Assembly: GCA_003021785.1 (NCBI GenBank)
Contig: PXQU01000001.1
Span: 1-64,000 of the forward strand
DNA: 64,000 nucleotides
Source: Halobacteriales archaeon QH_7_65_31
GTDB taxonomy: Archaea; Halobacteriota; Halobacteria; Halobacteriales; Haloarculaceae
Direction: 5' to 3'
The notes under the pieces are model-generated. The model searched no databases. It was not told the DNA's origin and saw nothing but the letters and a program-made list of their open reading frames with translations. This document shows positions 50,484 through 60,580 of the stretch, piece by piece. Both the position numbers and the translations under genes were made by a program. Within the stretch, counting starts at the first letter, position 1, and every line of letters begins with the position of its first letter.

Positions 50484-51203
50484 CGATTCGACGTCGAGCG
50501 AGAAGCCCCACTCCGCGCTCGGCGACTCGTCGGTCGCCGTCCCGTCCGACGTTTGTTCGAGCGGCGCTGTCGTGTACGTCGTCTTGAACCGGTACGTACC
50601 GGCTGGGAGACACGTCTCGGCGGTAGCGTCCGGATACAGCCCGACGAACGCCGTCAGCGTGCCGCCGGCCGGAACCTCGACCGTTCCGTACTCGGCTGTC
50701 ACGGCGATCGGCTCCGTCAGCCGCCAGCACGCCGCGCCGTCGGCGGTCGGATACGTCGGCCGCGTTCGCTCCGGAACGCCGTCGGTCGAGCGGTCGGAGT
50801 GTGGGAGCAAGGTGTAGCGCTGATCACTGCTCGCGACGTACTGGAACACGACGGCCCGATACTCACCGATCGTGACCGGATCGTCGGTCGGATTGTCCAC
50901 GTCCACCCGGAGAAGCGCCGGACTGTCGGACGTGACGAACTCGTCGGCGACGGTGACGGACGGCTCGACGGCGATATCCGGGCTGTCGCCGCTCGACAGG
51001 AGGGTGACCTGCCCAGTGGCGTCAGTCGAGCCGAATTGGTCGTCTGAATCAGACGCCGTGTCCGTCGCTGTCTCCGTTTCTCCCCCCTCATCGCGGTCGT
51101 CCGTCCCGTCGGTCGGGTCGCCCGTACAGCCGGCGAGACCGACTGCCGCTACGACCCCGCCCGTTCGGAGGAGCGCGCGACGCAGATACGCTCGGTCTAC
51201 CAT
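50478..51203 (-). CDS. Tat lipoprotein of unknown function
   Basis: A 241-residue predicted lipoprotein: YLRRALLRTGGVVAAVGLAGC with the twin arginine and lipobox (Cys about 26), then a Thr/Asp linker to about 65. The mature part has a beta-sandwich look (ALLRVDVDNPTDDPVTIGEYRAVVFQYV, ETCLPAGTYRFKTTYTTAP) and two cysteines. Haloarchaea have many such proteins with unknown roles. The start at 51203 was chosen for the signal. Its 3' end overlaps the convergent NIF3 gene by six bases. Confidence 0.72.
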   Translation of the reverse strand: MVDRAYLRRALLRTGGVVAAVGLAGCTGDPTDGTDDRDEGGETETATDTASDSDDQFGSTDATGQVTLLSSGDSPDIAVEPSVTVADEFVTSDSPALLRVDVDNPTDDPVTIGEYRAVVFQYVASSDQRYTLLPHSDRSTDGVPERTRPTYPTADGAACWRLTEPIAVTAEYGTVEVPAGGTLTAFVGLYPDATAETCLPAGTYRFKTTYTTAPLEQTSDGTATDESPSAEWGFSLDVESL

Positions 51204-51300
51204 ACCCGTCGTAGACCAGCTACGCGTATAAGTCGTCTGGAGGGTCAAACTGGCGTTTGAGCCACCGAATACTGACGTGCGTGGCCCACGGTCTCCGGGC

Positions 51301-51786
51301 ATGGAACTCCGCGAGGCGACCGCCGCTGACGCCGACGCGATCGCCGCCGTCGGCACGGAGACGTGGCACGACACCTACGACGACATCATGGGACCGGAGA
51401 CCGTGACCGACCTGACCGACGACTGGTACGCTCCCGAGACCGTCGCGAGCTACTTCGACGACGACTCCTTTCGGGCCCACGTCGCCGAGACAGACGGCGC
51501 GGTGGTCGGCTACGCGTACAGCCGCCCGGACCCCGACGACGAGTCGCTGTGGCATCTCCCCGCGCTGTACGTGCTCCCAGAGCGACAGGGTGACGGACTC
51601 GGCGCGCGACTGCTCGACCGGGTGGAGGCCGACGCCCGCGACGCTGCCGCCGAGACCGTCCGACTGGTCGTGCTCGCGGCCAACGACAGCCGAGCGTTCT
51701 ACGAGCACCACGGCTACGAGCAGGTCGACGAGCGCGACGAGGAAGTCACGGGCACGCGAGAGCTCGTCTACGAACGTGCTATATAA
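51301..51786 (+). CDS. GNAT-family N-acetyltransferase
   Basis: A 161-residue GNAT enzyme. HLPALYVLPERQGDGLGARLLDRVEADARD is the acetyl-CoA pyrophosphate loop (motif A). NDSRAFYEHHGYEQVDER is motif B. The substrate, protein amine or small amine, is unknown. It starts with an ATG at 51301; an upstream GTG is less convincing. It is convergent with the ZIP transporter and overlaps its stop by eight bases. Confidence 0.9.
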   Translation: MELREATAADADAIAAVGTETWHDTYDDIMGPETVTDLTDDWYAPETVASYFDDDSFRAHVAETDGAVVGYAYSRPDPDDESLWHLPALYVLPERQGDGLGARLLDRVEADARDAAAETVRLVVLAANDSRAFYEHHGYEQVDERDEEVTGTRELVYERAI

Positions 51787-52651
51787 GTAGCCACGCGGCG
51801 ACGACGGCGAGTGCACCGGTCGCCGTCGAGCCGACGGCGTGGACGCGGAGCTTGTCAAGCAGGACGTGGGCGTTCTCGGACAGCTGTGCGACCTCGCCGA
51901 CCTCCGTGCCCGTCTCACAGGTCGGAAGGAAGTCCATCGCGACGTGGAGGAAGACGCCGGCCCCGAAACCGAAGATGACGGCTTTCGTCTGCGCCGTGAA
52001 GGTGGGGTCCAGCAGCGCGACCGGAATCGCCGTCAGCCCGATCCCCGCCGCCGGCAACAGCAGGACGGAGACGGGTTTGTTCGCCTTGCGGAGCCGTCGG
52101 GCCGCGGCGTAGCCGGCAGGTCCCTTGTGGGAGACGATAGAGAGGCCGAGCAGATACCCGACCGTCGGGAGCGCGGCGTAGATCGTGCCGATGACCAGCC
52201 CCGCCGAGAGGGAGTGTGCCGTGATCTGGGCGGCGGCGCTGTCGAACGCGGCGTCGACGTGCGAGAGCCGATGGCCGATGGTGTGACCGCTGTAGGCGGC
52301 AAGGAGTCCGAGCGCCACGCCGACGCCGCCGGCTTTCGGGCCGAGCACGCCGCCGCTCTCCCGCCCGAGGGCGAACGCCTGCGGGAGCAAGAACAGACTC
52401 GCCGAGGTGACCATCGCCCCCGCGGCCAGCCCGTACCCCCAGACGAGCCGGCGAGCGTTCTGCGTGCCCGCCGCGCGCGCGCCCGGCACGGCGAAGCCGG
52501 CCATCGCGAGAAAGGCCACCGCCGAGACGGCGAGCACCTTCTGCTCGCCCGCCCTGTATCCGGCGAAGAGCAGGACGCCCAACAGCGCCGTCGCGCCGAC
52601 GCCGACGAGCGAGAGCCGTGCCGTCTGTGACCCCGCAGTGTCGCCTGACAT
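51779..52651 (-). CDS. ZIP-family metal transporter
   Basis: A 290-residue protein with about eight helices. The metal-binding helices are AQITAHSLSAGLVIGTIYAALPTVGYLLG and FGAGVFLHVAMDFLP. AAYSGHTIGHRLSHVDAAF is a His-rich loop that may sense metals. It probably imports zinc or another divalent metal, although the direction of ZIP-like relatives in archaea is not settled. The start at 52651 was chosen over one 36 bases upstream. Confidence 0.85.
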   Translation of the reverse strand: MSGDTAGSQTARLSLVGVGATALLGVLLFAGYRAGEQKVLAVSAVAFLAMAGFAVPGARAAGTQNARRLVWGYGLAAGAMVTSASLFLLPQAFALGRESGGVLGPKAGGVGVALGLLAAYSGHTIGHRLSHVDAAFDSAAAQITAHSLSAGLVIGTIYAALPTVGYLLGLSIVSHKGPAGYAAARRLRKANKPVSVLLLPAAGIGLTAIPVALLDPTFTAQTKAVIFGFGAGVFLHVAMDFLPTCETGTEVGEVAQLSENAHVLLDKLRVHAVGSTATGALAVVAAWLLI

Positions 52652-52710
52652 TACTAACTCAGTACCCAAGATTAACAATAAGCCCACCGATTCACGGCCG
52701 TCGAGCGTGC

Positions 52711-53400
52711 CTACCGCGTCGCGGATTTCCAGTCGCGGAGGCTGAGCACCGTCCCGTCCATCTCATCGGCGTCGGCCGCCGTCGCCGCCCAGTGGAACAT
52801 CGGCGCTACGTCCTCGGGATCGCGTCCCTGCATCCCGTTCGTCAGCTCCGACGAGACCTGTCCGGGATCGACGACGGCGACCGGGTGATCGAGTTCGGCG
52901 GCGAACTGTCGGACGAGCGCCTCGGCGAACGCCTTCGAGACGGCATAAGAGCCGAATCCCGGTTTGGCATCGCGTGCGACCCCACCGGAGGGAACGAGCA
53001 GTCGCGCGTCGTCGGCCAGATGCGGGAGCGACTCCCGGAGCGTCGTGAAGACGCCCCGCCCGTTTACGTCGGTGTGCTCGTCGAACGCGGCGTACGACTC
53101 CTCCGCCAGCGGCGTCTGACCCGGCGCGCCGTGGTACACACCGGCGTTCGCGAACACGGCGTCGATCGCTCCCCCCGCTTTGGCGGCCGTCTCCATCAGC
53201 CGCTCCATGTCGTACTTATCGCGCACGTCGGCCCGCTGGATGATCGCCTCGCCCCCGGCGTCTCGCACGTCACTCGCAACTGTTTCGAGGTCGTTTTCCG
53301 ACCGAGCACAGCAGACCACACGGTCGCCGTTGTCGCCGTACTCTCGTGCGAGTGCCGCCCCGATCCCGCGACTTGCGCCCGTAATGACTACGGTGTCCAT
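52711..53400 (-). CDS. Short-chain dehydrogenase/reductase (SDR)
   Basis: A 229-residue classical SDR. The NAD(P) motif is VVITGASRGIGAALAREYGDNG, NAG is in VFANAGVYHG, and the catalytic Tyr-Lys are in FGSYAVSKAFAEALVRQ. The catalytic Ser is in LVPSGG. CCARSEND suggests NADP preference. The substrate is unknown. The ATG at 53400 is used; an upstream extension is Arg/Ser-rich. Standalone between ZIP and UbiB genes. Confidence 0.92.
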   Translation of the reverse strand: MDTVVITGASRGIGAALAREYGDNGDRVVCCARSENDLETVASDVRDAGGEAIIQRADVRDKYDMERLMETAAKAGGAIDAVFANAGVYHGAPGQTPLAEESYAAFDEHTDVNGRGVFTTLRESLPHLADDARLLVPSGGVARDAKPGFGSYAVSKAFAEALVRQFAAELDHPVAVVDPGQVSSELTNGMQGRDPEDVAPMFHWAATAADADEMDGTVLSLRDWKSATR

Positions 53401-53434
53401 ACGCGGGCTACGTCGGCTCACAGTATGGGCCTTG

Positions 53435-55099
53435 TCACTCGTCGCCCCGGTTCGGGAGATTCTGCCGGGTGAACTGCGGGCTCGCGGCGATCCCAGAGTT
53501 CGACTTCGCGAACGAGCGGTACAGCAGTCCGGCCAGTCCGAGCGCCAACACACCGCCGACGGCCGCAGTCTCCAGCGGTGCGAAGGTGTACAACAGCGCC
53601 GTCGACGGGAGCGCGAACGCGAGTAAGATCCCGTAGATGAGTCGGCTCGCCAGCTTCCGGAACATCGGCGGATCCTCGGGGAACTCCACCGTCGCCTCTA
53701 AGTTCCCGCGTTCGACGGTGTCGAGCACGTCCTCCAGCTTCGGCGGAACGCGAAACAGCGACTGCGTCGTCTCGGACAGCTGCGCGCCGGTGTCACGCAC
53801 TGCGTCCCGAACCCCCTCCTCGATGTACCCCTCCTCGCCGAGATACTCCGTCGCGACCGTGATGAAATCGAACTCGGGGTCGAGCGTCACACAGACCCCC
53901 TCGACGACGGTCGCGACTCGCAACACGAGCGCGAGATTCGGCGGCAGTCGCAGCGGAAACTCGTACAGCGTGTCCTCGATCTGGGTGACGATCTGCTGGA
54001 CGCGGTACTGCTCGATCTCCTCACCGCGCGCGTCTGCGATGGCCAGCTCCATTACCTCGCTCATCACCTCGCGGTCGGCCTCCGGCGAGAGCGTCCCCAT
54101 GCTCACCAGCGTGTCCAGCACCGCGTCGGTGTCCTGGCGAGCGATCCCGACGTAGAAGTCGATGATCTTCTCCTGAATGAACGGATCGACGCGGTCGCTC
54201 ATCCCGAAGTCGTAGAAGACCAAGGTCCCGTCCGGCTGGACGGCGAGATTCCCGGGATGTGGGTCGGCGTGGAAGACGCCGTCGTCCACGATCATCTGGA
54301 GATACACCCGCTGGAGCGTCTCGGCGAGTCGCGTCCGATCAATATCCAGCTCGTCGAGTCCCTCCACGTCGTTGATCTTCGTCCCGGGAACGTACTCCAT
54401 CGTCAGGACGCGCTCGGTAGACTGCGCCTCGTAGACGGCAGGGATTCGAAGCCGCTCGTCGCCTTCGAAGCTGGCGCGTATCTCCCGGAGCATCTCCCGC
54501 TCGCGGCGGTAATCCATCTCGTCGCGGATCACGCGGGAGAACTCGTTGGCCAGCGTCTCCATCGAGAACGACCGCGAGTCGTCCACGAACCGCATCAACA
54601 ACGGCAGCAGAGTCGTGATGACCCACAGATCGGCCTCGACCAGCGACTCAACGCCCGGGCGACGGATCTTCACCGCGACCTGTTCGCCGTCGAGTTCGGC
54701 GACGTGTACCTGCCCGAGCGACGCCCCGCTGATCGCGTCGGTGTCGAACTCGTCGAACGCCTCGTCGACGGGACCGACGTCTGCCTCCAGCACCTGCTTC
54801 GCGTCGGCCCACTCGGCCGGCGGGACGCGGTCCTGTAGCTCCTCGAACTCCTCGATATACTCCGGCGGTAACACGTCGGGGCGCGTCGAGAGCAGCTGGC
54901 CGAGCTTGATAAACGTCGGACCCAGCGTGAGCAGCGAGTCGAGCAGCGACTGCGCGCGTCGGCGTCGCGTCTCGCTGTCGACGCTCCGGCCACTCCCGAA
55001 GAAGATGAACCGGTTTCGGTCGCGAGCGTACGCTATCAACAGCGGGAGAAACTGGACCGCGACGACGACGAACCGACGGTACGCGCGAAGGACGGCCAC
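53435..55099 (-). CDS. ABC1/UbiB-family (AarF) atypical kinase
   Basis: A 554-residue UbiB-family protein. The KxGQ motif is LGPTFIKLGQLLSTRPDVLP. The Ala-rich nucleotide loop is ISGASLGQVHVAEL and the ExD region DEMDYRRERE. The catalytic part is DGVFHADPHPGNL and VFYDFGMSDR. Two membrane helices at the C-terminus (IYGILLAFALPSTALLY, VGGVLALGLAGLLYR) anchor it. In bacteria and mitochondria it supports quinone biosynthesis or lipid distribution; in haloarchaea it may do so for menaquinone. The GTG start comes directly after the hsp20 gene, so the two are coupled. Confidence 0.93.
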   Translation of the reverse strand: MAVLRAYRRFVVVAVQFLPLLIAYARDRNRFIFFGSGRSVDSETRRRRAQSLLDSLLTLGPTFIKLGQLLSTRPDVLPPEYIEEFEELQDRVPPAEWADAKQVLEADVGPVDEAFDEFDTDAISGASLGQVHVAELDGEQVAVKIRRPGVESLVEADLWVITTLLPLLMRFVDDSRSFSMETLANEFSRVIRDEMDYRREREMLREIRASFEGDERLRIPAVYEAQSTERVLTMEYVPGTKINDVEGLDELDIDRTRLAETLQRVYLQMIVDDGVFHADPHPGNLAVQPDGTLVFYDFGMSDRVDPFIQEKIIDFYVGIARQDTDAVLDTLVSMGTLSPEADREVMSEVMELAIADARGEEIEQYRVQQIVTQIEDTLYEFPLRLPPNLALVLRVATVVEGVCVTLDPEFDFITVATEYLGEEGYIEEGVRDAVRDTGAQLSETTQSLFRVPPKLEDVLDTVERGNLEATVEFPEDPPMFRKLASRLIYGILLAFALPSTALLYTFAPLETAAVGGVLALGLAGLLYRSFAKSNSGIAASPQFTRQNLPNRGDE

Positions 55100-55100
55100 G

Positions 55101-55457
55101 TCAGGCGTCCGAGACCGGGACGCTCGTCCCGCCCGTCGCGGCGGTCGTCGGGAGCGTCACCGTCAGTACGCCGCGCTCGACCGTCGCCGTCGCGTCCGTC
55201 GCGTCCACCGTCGGCGGGAGCGGCAGCTCGGTGTCGAGAAACAGCGACCGCTCCTCGGTGTCGTACCGAAACGCCGTCGGAACGTCCTTCTCTCGGCGGG
55301 CTTCGATACGTAGTCTGCCGCCTTCAGCGGTCACATCGACCGTGTCGGCGGTGACGCCCGGGAGATCGAGGACGACGCGATACGCCTCGTCGCTCTCCAG
55401 TAGATCGGCGAACACCGCTTCCGGCAGATTCCCCAGTGCTTCACGAAGCGCGCTCAT
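55101..55457 (-). CDS. Hsp20/alpha-crystallin small heat-shock protein
   Basis: A 118-residue sHSP with a short N-terminus, an alpha-crystallin domain (EAYRVVLDLPGVTADTVDVTAEGGRLRIEARREKD) and the strand ERGVLTVTLPTTA. The C-terminal IxI-like anchoring motif is weak (TSVPVSDA). It prevents aggregation of unfolded proteins. It lies directly upstream of the UbiB-type kinase gene, an unusual pairing that suggests co-regulation. Confidence 0.92.
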   Translation of the reverse strand: MSALREALGNLPEAVFADLLESDEAYRVVLDLPGVTADTVDVTAEGGRLRIEARREKDVPTAFRYDTEERSLFLDTELPLPPTVDATDATATVERGVLTVTLPTTAATGGTSVPVSDA

Positions 55458-55552
55458 GGCTCAGTGGACGGTCCCGCGAGCGAAAAATCTCCCGGTGGGG
55501 AGACGCCGGCCGTTCGGGTAGCTTTATCCGGATACCAAGCGACGACGTTGGT

Positions 55553-56428
55553 ATGCTCCGCGTGCGCGCGCCGGCCACGAGCGCGAATCTCGGAAGCGGG
55601 TTCGACACCTTCGGCGTCGCACTCGATCGCCCGAGCGACGTGGTGGCCGTCGAGAAGGCCGACCGCACCAGTATCGAGGTCTCGGGCGTCGGTGCGCGTT
55701 TCATCCCCGAAGACCCCGAACAGAACACCGTCGGTGCTGTCGCCGACGCGCTCGATGCCCCTGCACGCATCAGCATCGAGAAGGGCGTCCGCCCGGCTTC
55801 GGGACTCGGCTCGTCGGCAGCCAGTGCCGCTGCTGCTGCCGTCGCGCTCAACGAGCTGTACGAGCGAGAGAAGAGCCGCGAGGAGCTCGTCCCCATCGCC
55901 GCAGAAGGCGAGGCGGTGGTCTCGGGAGACGCACACGCCGACAACGTCGCCCCCTCGATCCTCGGCGGCTTCACGATCGCCCGCGACGACGGCGTCACCC
56001 GTCTCGACGCGGATATCTCGCTGGTCGTGTGTCTCCCCGAGCTCGTCATCTCGACGCGCGACGCCAGACAGGTCGTCCCCGAGCAGGCGCGAATGCCGGC
56101 GGTCGTCGAGACGGTTCGTAACGCCGCCACGCTGACAGCCGGGATCGCCCGCTCCGATCCGACGCTCGTCGGGCGAGGCATGGATGACCCGGTCGTCACG
56201 CCCGCCCGTGCCGAGCTGATCGACGGCTACGAACAGGTCCGACGGGCGGCGTTCGACGCCGGCGCGAGCGGTGTGACCATCTCCGGAGCCGGCCCCGGTA
56301 TCCTCGCCGTCTGTCCGGACGGAACCCAGCGTGATATCGCGCTCGCGACGATCGAGACGTTCGCCGACGCCGGGATCGAGGCCCGAGCCTTCCAGACCGC
56401 TATCGGATCCGGTGCGACGCTTCTGTAG
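55553..56428 (+). CDS. thrB: Homoserine kinase
   Basis: A 291-residue GHMP kinase. It starts MLRVRAPATSANLGSGFDTFGVALDRP. The ATP loop is VRPASGLGSSAASAAAAAVALNEL. GDAHADNVAPSILGGFTIA and GVTISGAGPGILAVCPDG complete the family motifs. It phosphorylates L-homoserine on the way to threonine. The ATG at 55553 is used; upstream residues are unconvincing. Divergent from hsp20. Confidence 0.95.
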   Translation: MLRVRAPATSANLGSGFDTFGVALDRPSDVVAVEKADRTSIEVSGVGARFIPEDPEQNTVGAVADALDAPARISIEKGVRPASGLGSSAASAAAAAVALNELYEREKSREELVPIAAEGEAVVSGDAHADNVAPSILGGFTIARDDGVTRLDADISLVVCLPELVISTRDARQVVPEQARMPAVVETVRNAATLTAGIARSDPTLVGRGMDDPVVTPARAELIDGYEQVRRAAFDAGASGVTISGAGPGILAVCPDGTQRDIALATIETFADAGIEARAFQTAIGSGATLL

Positions 56429-56451
56429 CGAGCAGGCGACTCGGTACACAC

Positions 56452-56467
56452 AGCGCGACGTCGCGCT
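56452..56467. terminator. Perfect 16-bp palindrome between convergent thrB and cdc48
   Basis: AGCGCGACGTCGCGCT is identical on both strands. It lies between the thrB stop (56428) and the cdc48 stop (56542), where a hairpin could serve both transcripts. There is no clear U-tract, so it may stabilise RNA ends rather than terminate. Confidence 0.4.
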
Positions 56468-56541
56468 CCCGTCTCGGGCGCTGTGGGCGGCTACTCAACG
56501 CATACCGCCGGTGGCTCGGCTTCCGATAAAAGCCTCCGCCG

Positions 56542-58767
56542 CTACTGGAAGCCGATCTCGCCGGAGTTGCCCGCCTGATCCAGCCCGGAGGAGTCCCCCT
56601 TGAACTGGTCTTCGACGCTCTCGTAGTAGTCGCGGATGTCCTCGTTGATCGTCGGGCGGACGCTCTCCAGCGCCTGCCGGAAGTGGCGCATCTCGGCCGT
56701 CTCTGCGCCGTCGTCCTCGCGCAGTGCCTCGATGGCCGCCTCCCGCGCGATGGATTCGAGATCGGAGCCGACGTAGCCGTCCGTGATCTCGGCGAGCTCG
56801 CGGAGGCTCACGTCCGGGGAGAGCGGCATCTCCTCGGTGTGGATGTTGAGGATCTGCTCGCGACCTTCGAGATCCGGCTCGCCGACCATGACGAGTCGGT
56901 CGAACCGGCCCGAGCGGATGAGCGCCGGATCGATCATGTCGGGGCGGTTCGTCGCCGCGACGACCATCACGTCGCCCATGTCTTCAAGCCCGTCCAGCTC
57001 GGTCAGCAGCTGGTTGACGACGCGCTCGCTCACGTTCGTGCCGCTGGAGCCGCCGCGACCGGGAGCCAGCGCGTCCAGCTCGTCGAAGAAGATGACCGTC
57101 GGTGCGACCTGTCGCGCCTTCCGGAACGTCTGTCGGATCGCCTTCTCCGACTCACCGACCCACTTCGAGAGCAGCTGCGGGCCGCGAACCGAGATGAAGT
57201 TCGCGTTCGTCTCGTTGGCGACCGCTTTCGCCATCAGCGTCTTCCCGGTTCCCGGCGGCCCGTACAGCAGGACGCCCGCCGGCGGATCGATCCCGAACCG
57301 ATCGAACTTCTCGGGCGAGGAGAGCGGCCACTCGACGGCCTCCTGCACCTGACTCTTCGCCGCTGAGAGCCCGCCGACCTGCTGCCAAGAGAGCTTCGGC
57401 AGCTCGACCAGCACCTCTCGCATCGCCGAGGGGCTCACCTCGTTTAACGCGCCGTCGAAGTCCTCGCGCTTGATGATCATCCGGTCGATGAGACTCGGCG
57501 GGATATCCTCCTCGTCGAGATCGATCTCGGGGAGATACCGCCGGAGCGCCTTCATCGCCGCCTCCTTCGTCAGACTCTCCATGTCGGCCCCGACGAACCC
57601 GTGCGTGTCGTCGGCCAGCGCGTCGAGCGAGACGTCGTCCGACAGCGGCATGCCGCGGGTGTGGATCTGTGCGATCTCCTTGCGCCCGCTCTCGTCGGGG
57701 ACGCCGATATCGATCTCGCGGTCGAACCGGCCCGGGCGGCGGAGCGCGGGGTCCACGCTGTCGACGCGGTTCGTCGCGCCGATGACGACCACCTGACCGC
57801 GCGACTCCAGCCCGTCCATCATCGTCAGCAGCTGTGCGACGACGCGCCGCTCCACCTCGCCGGTCACGTCCTCGCGTTTGGGCGCGATGGAGTCCAGCTC
57901 GTCGATGAAGATGATCGACGGCGACTCCTCGGTCGCCTCCTCGAAGATTTCCCGGAGCTGCTGTTCGCTCTCGCCGTAGTACTTCGAGATGATCTCCGGG
58001 CCTGCGATGGAGAAGAAGCTCGCTGAGGTCTCATTCGCGACGGCCTTCGCGAGCAGCGTCTTCCCCGTGCCGGGCGGTCCGTGCAGGAGGACGCCCTGCG
58101 GCGGCTCGATGCCCAGCTTCGAGAAGATCTGCGGATGTTTCATCGGCAGCTCGACCATCTCGCGGACCCGCTGGATCTCGTCGCCGAGTCCACCGATATC
58201 CTCGTAGGTGATGCCGCTGCCGGTCTTCTCGAAGCCGGAGATCGGCTCCTCGCGCAGCTCGACCTCGGTGTCTTCCGTGATGAGACAGACGTCCTCGGGA
58301 TCGGTCTCGATCGCGATGAGCGGAATCGCCTGTCCCGGCGAGCGCATGAACGGGTGGTTCGTCGAGGACATCACCGGGACGATGTCGCGCTCGACGACCG
58401 GGCGCTTCAGAATCTGACGTTTGACCATGCCGGCCGCATCGGAGCCGAACTGAACGGACGCCTCCTCCGGAGGTGCGAGGACCAGCTTCTCCGCTTTCGT
58501 GGCCTCGGCCTTCGTGATGGTGACACGCTCACCGATACCGACGTCGGCGTTCTGTCGCGTGAACCCGTCGATACGAACCGTGTCGGTGTTCCAGTCCTGT
58601 CGGTCTGCGCGCCACACCTTCGCGGCTGTGGTGTCTGCGCCTTCGATTTCGATGATATCCCCCGGCGAGAGCTTGAGATGGAGCAGCGTATCCGGGTCGA
58701 GCCGCGCGATGCCTCGACCGGAGTCGTTCGGGTACGCCTTCGCCACCTCGAGTTGGACCTCGTTCAT
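56542..58767 (-). CDS. cdc48: Cdc48/VCP-type AAA+ ATPase with two AAA domains
   Basis: A 741-residue homologue of p97/Cdc48. The N domain (1-180, [21 protein letters not shown]) binds substrates or adaptors. D1 has Walker [16 protein letters not shown] (about 227-241) and Walker [18 protein letters not shown]2 has [15 protein letters not shown] and [15 protein letters not shown]. Arginine fingers are in [13 protein letters not shown] and LIRSGRFDR. It unfolds proteins for the archaeal proteasome. The C-terminus is acidic and Gly-rich ([17 protein letters not shown]). A box ACATATCTC lies about 35-42 bases before the start. Confidence 0.97.
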   Translation of the reverse strand: MNEVQLEVAKAYPNDSGRGIARLDPDTLLHLKLSPGDIIEIEGADTTAAKVWRADRQDWNTDTVRIDGFTRQNADVGIGERVTITKAEATKAEKLVLAPPEEASVQFGSDAAGMVKRQILKRPVVERDIVPVMSSTNHPFMRSPGQAIPLIAIETDPEDVCLITEDTEVELREEPISGFEKTGSGITYEDIGGLGDEIQRVREMVELPMKHPQIFSKLGIEPPQGVLLHGPPGTGKTLLAKAVANETSASFFSIAGPEIISKYYGESEQQLREIFEEATEESPSIIFIDELDSIAPKREDVTGEVERRVVAQLLTMMDGLESRGQVVVIGATNRVDSVDPALRRPGRFDREIDIGVPDESGRKEIAQIHTRGMPLSDDVSLDALADDTHGFVGADMESLTKEAAMKALRRYLPEIDLDEEDIPPSLIDRMIIKREDFDGALNEVSPSAMREVLVELPKLSWQQVGGLSAAKSQVQEAVEWPLSSPEKFDRFGIDPPAGVLLYGPPGTGKTLMAKAVANETNANFISVRGPQLLSKWVGESEKAIRQTFRKARQVAPTVIFFDELDALAPGRGGSSGTNVSERVVNQLLTELDGLEDMGDVMVVAATNRPDMIDPALIRSGRFDRLVMVGEPDLEGREQILNIHTEEMPLSPDVSLRELAEITDGYVGSDLESIAREAAIEALREDDGAETAEMRHFRQALESVRPTINEDIRDYYESVEDQFKGDSSGLDQAGNSGEIGFQ

Positions 58768-58833
58768 TGGCGTGGTATCTACTCACAGTCGGGCCGCCCG
58801 AGAGATATGTCTTGTGCTCGCTGGGGTGATTCC

Positions 58834-59793
58834 CTAATGAAGCCCCATCGCTTCGATCTGCTCCTGATACCGGTTTCGGATGGTGACTTCGGTGACCTGC
58901 GCGACGTTGGCGACCTCGCGCTGGGTCTTCTTCTCGTTACAGAGCAGGGAGGCGGCGTAGATCGCCGCCGCCGCGTACCCCGTCGGCGACTTTCCGGAGA
59001 GCAACCCCTGTTCGGCGGTCGTGTCGATGATCTCTTTCGCCTTCTCGCGCACCTCGTCACCGGCGTCGAGCGCGGAGCAGAACCGTGGGACGTACCGCTT
59101 CGGATCAACCGGCTCCATCTCCAGTCCGAGCTCCTGTGAGAGATACCGGTAGGTGCGCCCGATCTCCTTGCGCTCGACCCGCGACACCTCCGAGATCTCC
59201 TCCAGCGAGCGAGGGATCCCCTCCTTTCGACAGGCGGCGTACAGCGTCGCCGTCGAGACCCCTTCGATAGAGCGCCCGCGGATGAGATCGTCGTCGAGCG
59301 CGCGCCGGTAGATGACGGAGGCCACCTCACGTACCGACCGCGGTACACCGAGGGCGGAACTCATCCGGTCGATCTCGCTCAACGCGAACTGGAGATTGCG
59401 CTCGCCGGCGTCTTTGGTGCGGATGCGTTCCTGCCACTTGCGGAGCCGGTGCATCTGACTCCGCTTTTCTGAGGAGATCGACCGCCCGTACGCGTCCTGA
59501 TTCTTCCAGTCGATCTGGGTGGTCAATCCCTTATCATGCATTGTCTGGGTGGTCGGCGCACCCACGCGGGACTTCGACTGCCGCTCGGAGTGGTTGAACG
59601 CCCGCCACTCCGGCCCCCGGTCGATGTTCGACTCCTCGATGACGAGCCCACAGCCCTCACAGACGAGCTCGCTGTCGCCCGTCGTCACGAGCGACGCCGT
59701 CTCGCACTCCGGACAGGCGTCTTCGACCGTCGTCGTCTCCTCGCTCTCTCCGGTCTCGCGGGTTCGGGTCCGCTCGCGACTGGATCGTGCCAT
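58834..59793 (-). CDS. tfb: Transcription initiation factor TFB (TFIIB homologue)
   Basis: A 319-residue TFB. The zinc ribbon Cys27, Cys30, Cys45, Cys48 ([22 protein letters not shown]) comes first. The B-finger is [24 protein letters not shown]. Two cyclin-fold repeats follow ([31 protein letters not shown] and [41 protein letters not shown]). The last helix-turn-helix ends [16 protein letters not shown]. It recognises the BRE and recruits RNA polymerase. Haloarchaea have several TFBs; this one is next to cdc48. Confidence 0.97.
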   Translation of the reverse strand: MARSSRERTRTRETGESEETTTVEDACPECETASLVTTGDSELVCEGCGLVIEESNIDRGPEWRAFNHSERQSKSRVGAPTTQTMHDKGLTTQIDWKNQDAYGRSISSEKRSQMHRLRKWQERIRTKDAGERNLQFALSEIDRMSSALGVPRSVREVASVIYRRALDDDLIRGRSIEGVSTATLYAACRKEGIPRSLEEISEVSRVERKEIGRTYRYLSQELGLEMEPVDPKRYVPRFCSALDAGDEVREKAKEIIDTTAEQGLLSGKSPTGYAAAAIYAASLLCNEKKTQREVANVAQVTEVTIRNRYQEQIEAMGLH

Positions 59794-59817
59794 CTTATCA
59801 CGCCATACACCCGAACC

Positions 59818-59844
59818 AGATATAAAACCATCCCGGATATCCGG
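59818..59844 (-). promoter_or_regulatory. Promoter of tfb: TATA box and adjoining palindrome
   Basis: GTTTTATATCT (minus strand, 59818-59828) is 25-35 bases before the ATG at 59793. The perfect 12-bp palindrome CCGGATATCCGG is at 59833-59844, next to it at BRE distance. It could bind a regulator or be coincidental. Confidence 0.55.
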
Positions 59845-59915
59845 TCACACCGACCGAAGCGAACCGGCCCACAGAAACGTGTCAGACGCAGTGCGCGTCC
59901 GGCGACGCTCGGCTG

Positions 59916-59923
59916 TTTATATA
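59916..59923 (+). promoter_or_regulatory. TATA box of the rnhA operon
   Basis: TTTATATA at 59916-59923, 64 bases before the rnhA ATG, implies a short leader of about 35 bases, in contrast with most genes here. Confidence 0.5.
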
Positions 59924-59986
59924 CGCCCGGCTCCCAGACGGTGGGCGACACGACAGCCCTATCGCCGTCGCCGGGTAACGATCTGT

Positions 59987-60580
59987 ATGCCCGTCATCGA
60001 GTGTGACGTCGCAGACGCCCGCGAGCGCCTCCGCGAGGCGGGGATCGAACCCACCGCCGGCAACACCGACCACGAGCAGTGGCGTGTGACCGACGGCGAT
60101 GCTACCGCCATCGCCTACGAGGGGAAGGTCGTCGTTCAGGGGAACGACGCCGAGCGACTCGTCGGGCTTCTCCGCGAGGGCGGCGGTCGCGCGTACGTCT
60201 ACTTCGACGGCGCGTGTCGCGGAAATCCCGGTCCCGCGGCCGTCGGCTACGCCGTCGTCACCGGAGACGGTATCGTCGCCGACGGTGGTGAACGGGTTGG
60301 CCGGATGACCAACAACCGCGCGGAGTACGAGGCGCTCATCCGGGCATTAGAGGTCGCGACGGCACACGGATTCGACACGCTCGAACTCCGCGGTGACTCA
60401 CAGCTCGTCGTCAAGCAGGTGCGCGGCGAGTGGGAGACGAACGATCCCGACCTCCGCGAGCGCCGGGTCAGAGTCCGGGAGCTGCTCTCCGGCGTCGAGT
60501 GGCGCATCGAACACGTTCCGCGGGAGATAAACGAGCGGGCCGATAAACTCGCAAACGACGCGTTCGATGCTCCCCGATGA
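59987..60580 (+). CDS. rnhA: Ribonuclease HI
   Basis: A 197-residue type 1 RNase H of the Halobacterium type. The N-terminal 65 residues are a small extra domain (VIECDVADARERLREAGI). The RNase HI core has AYVYFDGACRGNPGP with the first catalytic Asp, NRAEYEALIRAL with Glu, LRGDSQLVVKQV with Asp, and EINERADKLAND with the last Asp. It degrades the RNA strand of RNA-DNA hybrids such as primers and R-loops. It overlaps the next gene by 14 bases. Confidence 0.95.
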   Translation: MPVIECDVADARERLREAGIEPTAGNTDHEQWRVTDGDATAIAYEGKVVVQGNDAERLVGLLREGGGRAYVYFDGACRGNPGPAAVGYAVVTGDGIVADGGERVGRMTNNRAEYEALIRALEVATAHGFDTLELRGDSQLVVKQVRGEWETNDPDLRERRVRVRELLSGVEWRIEHVPREINERADKLANDAFDAPR

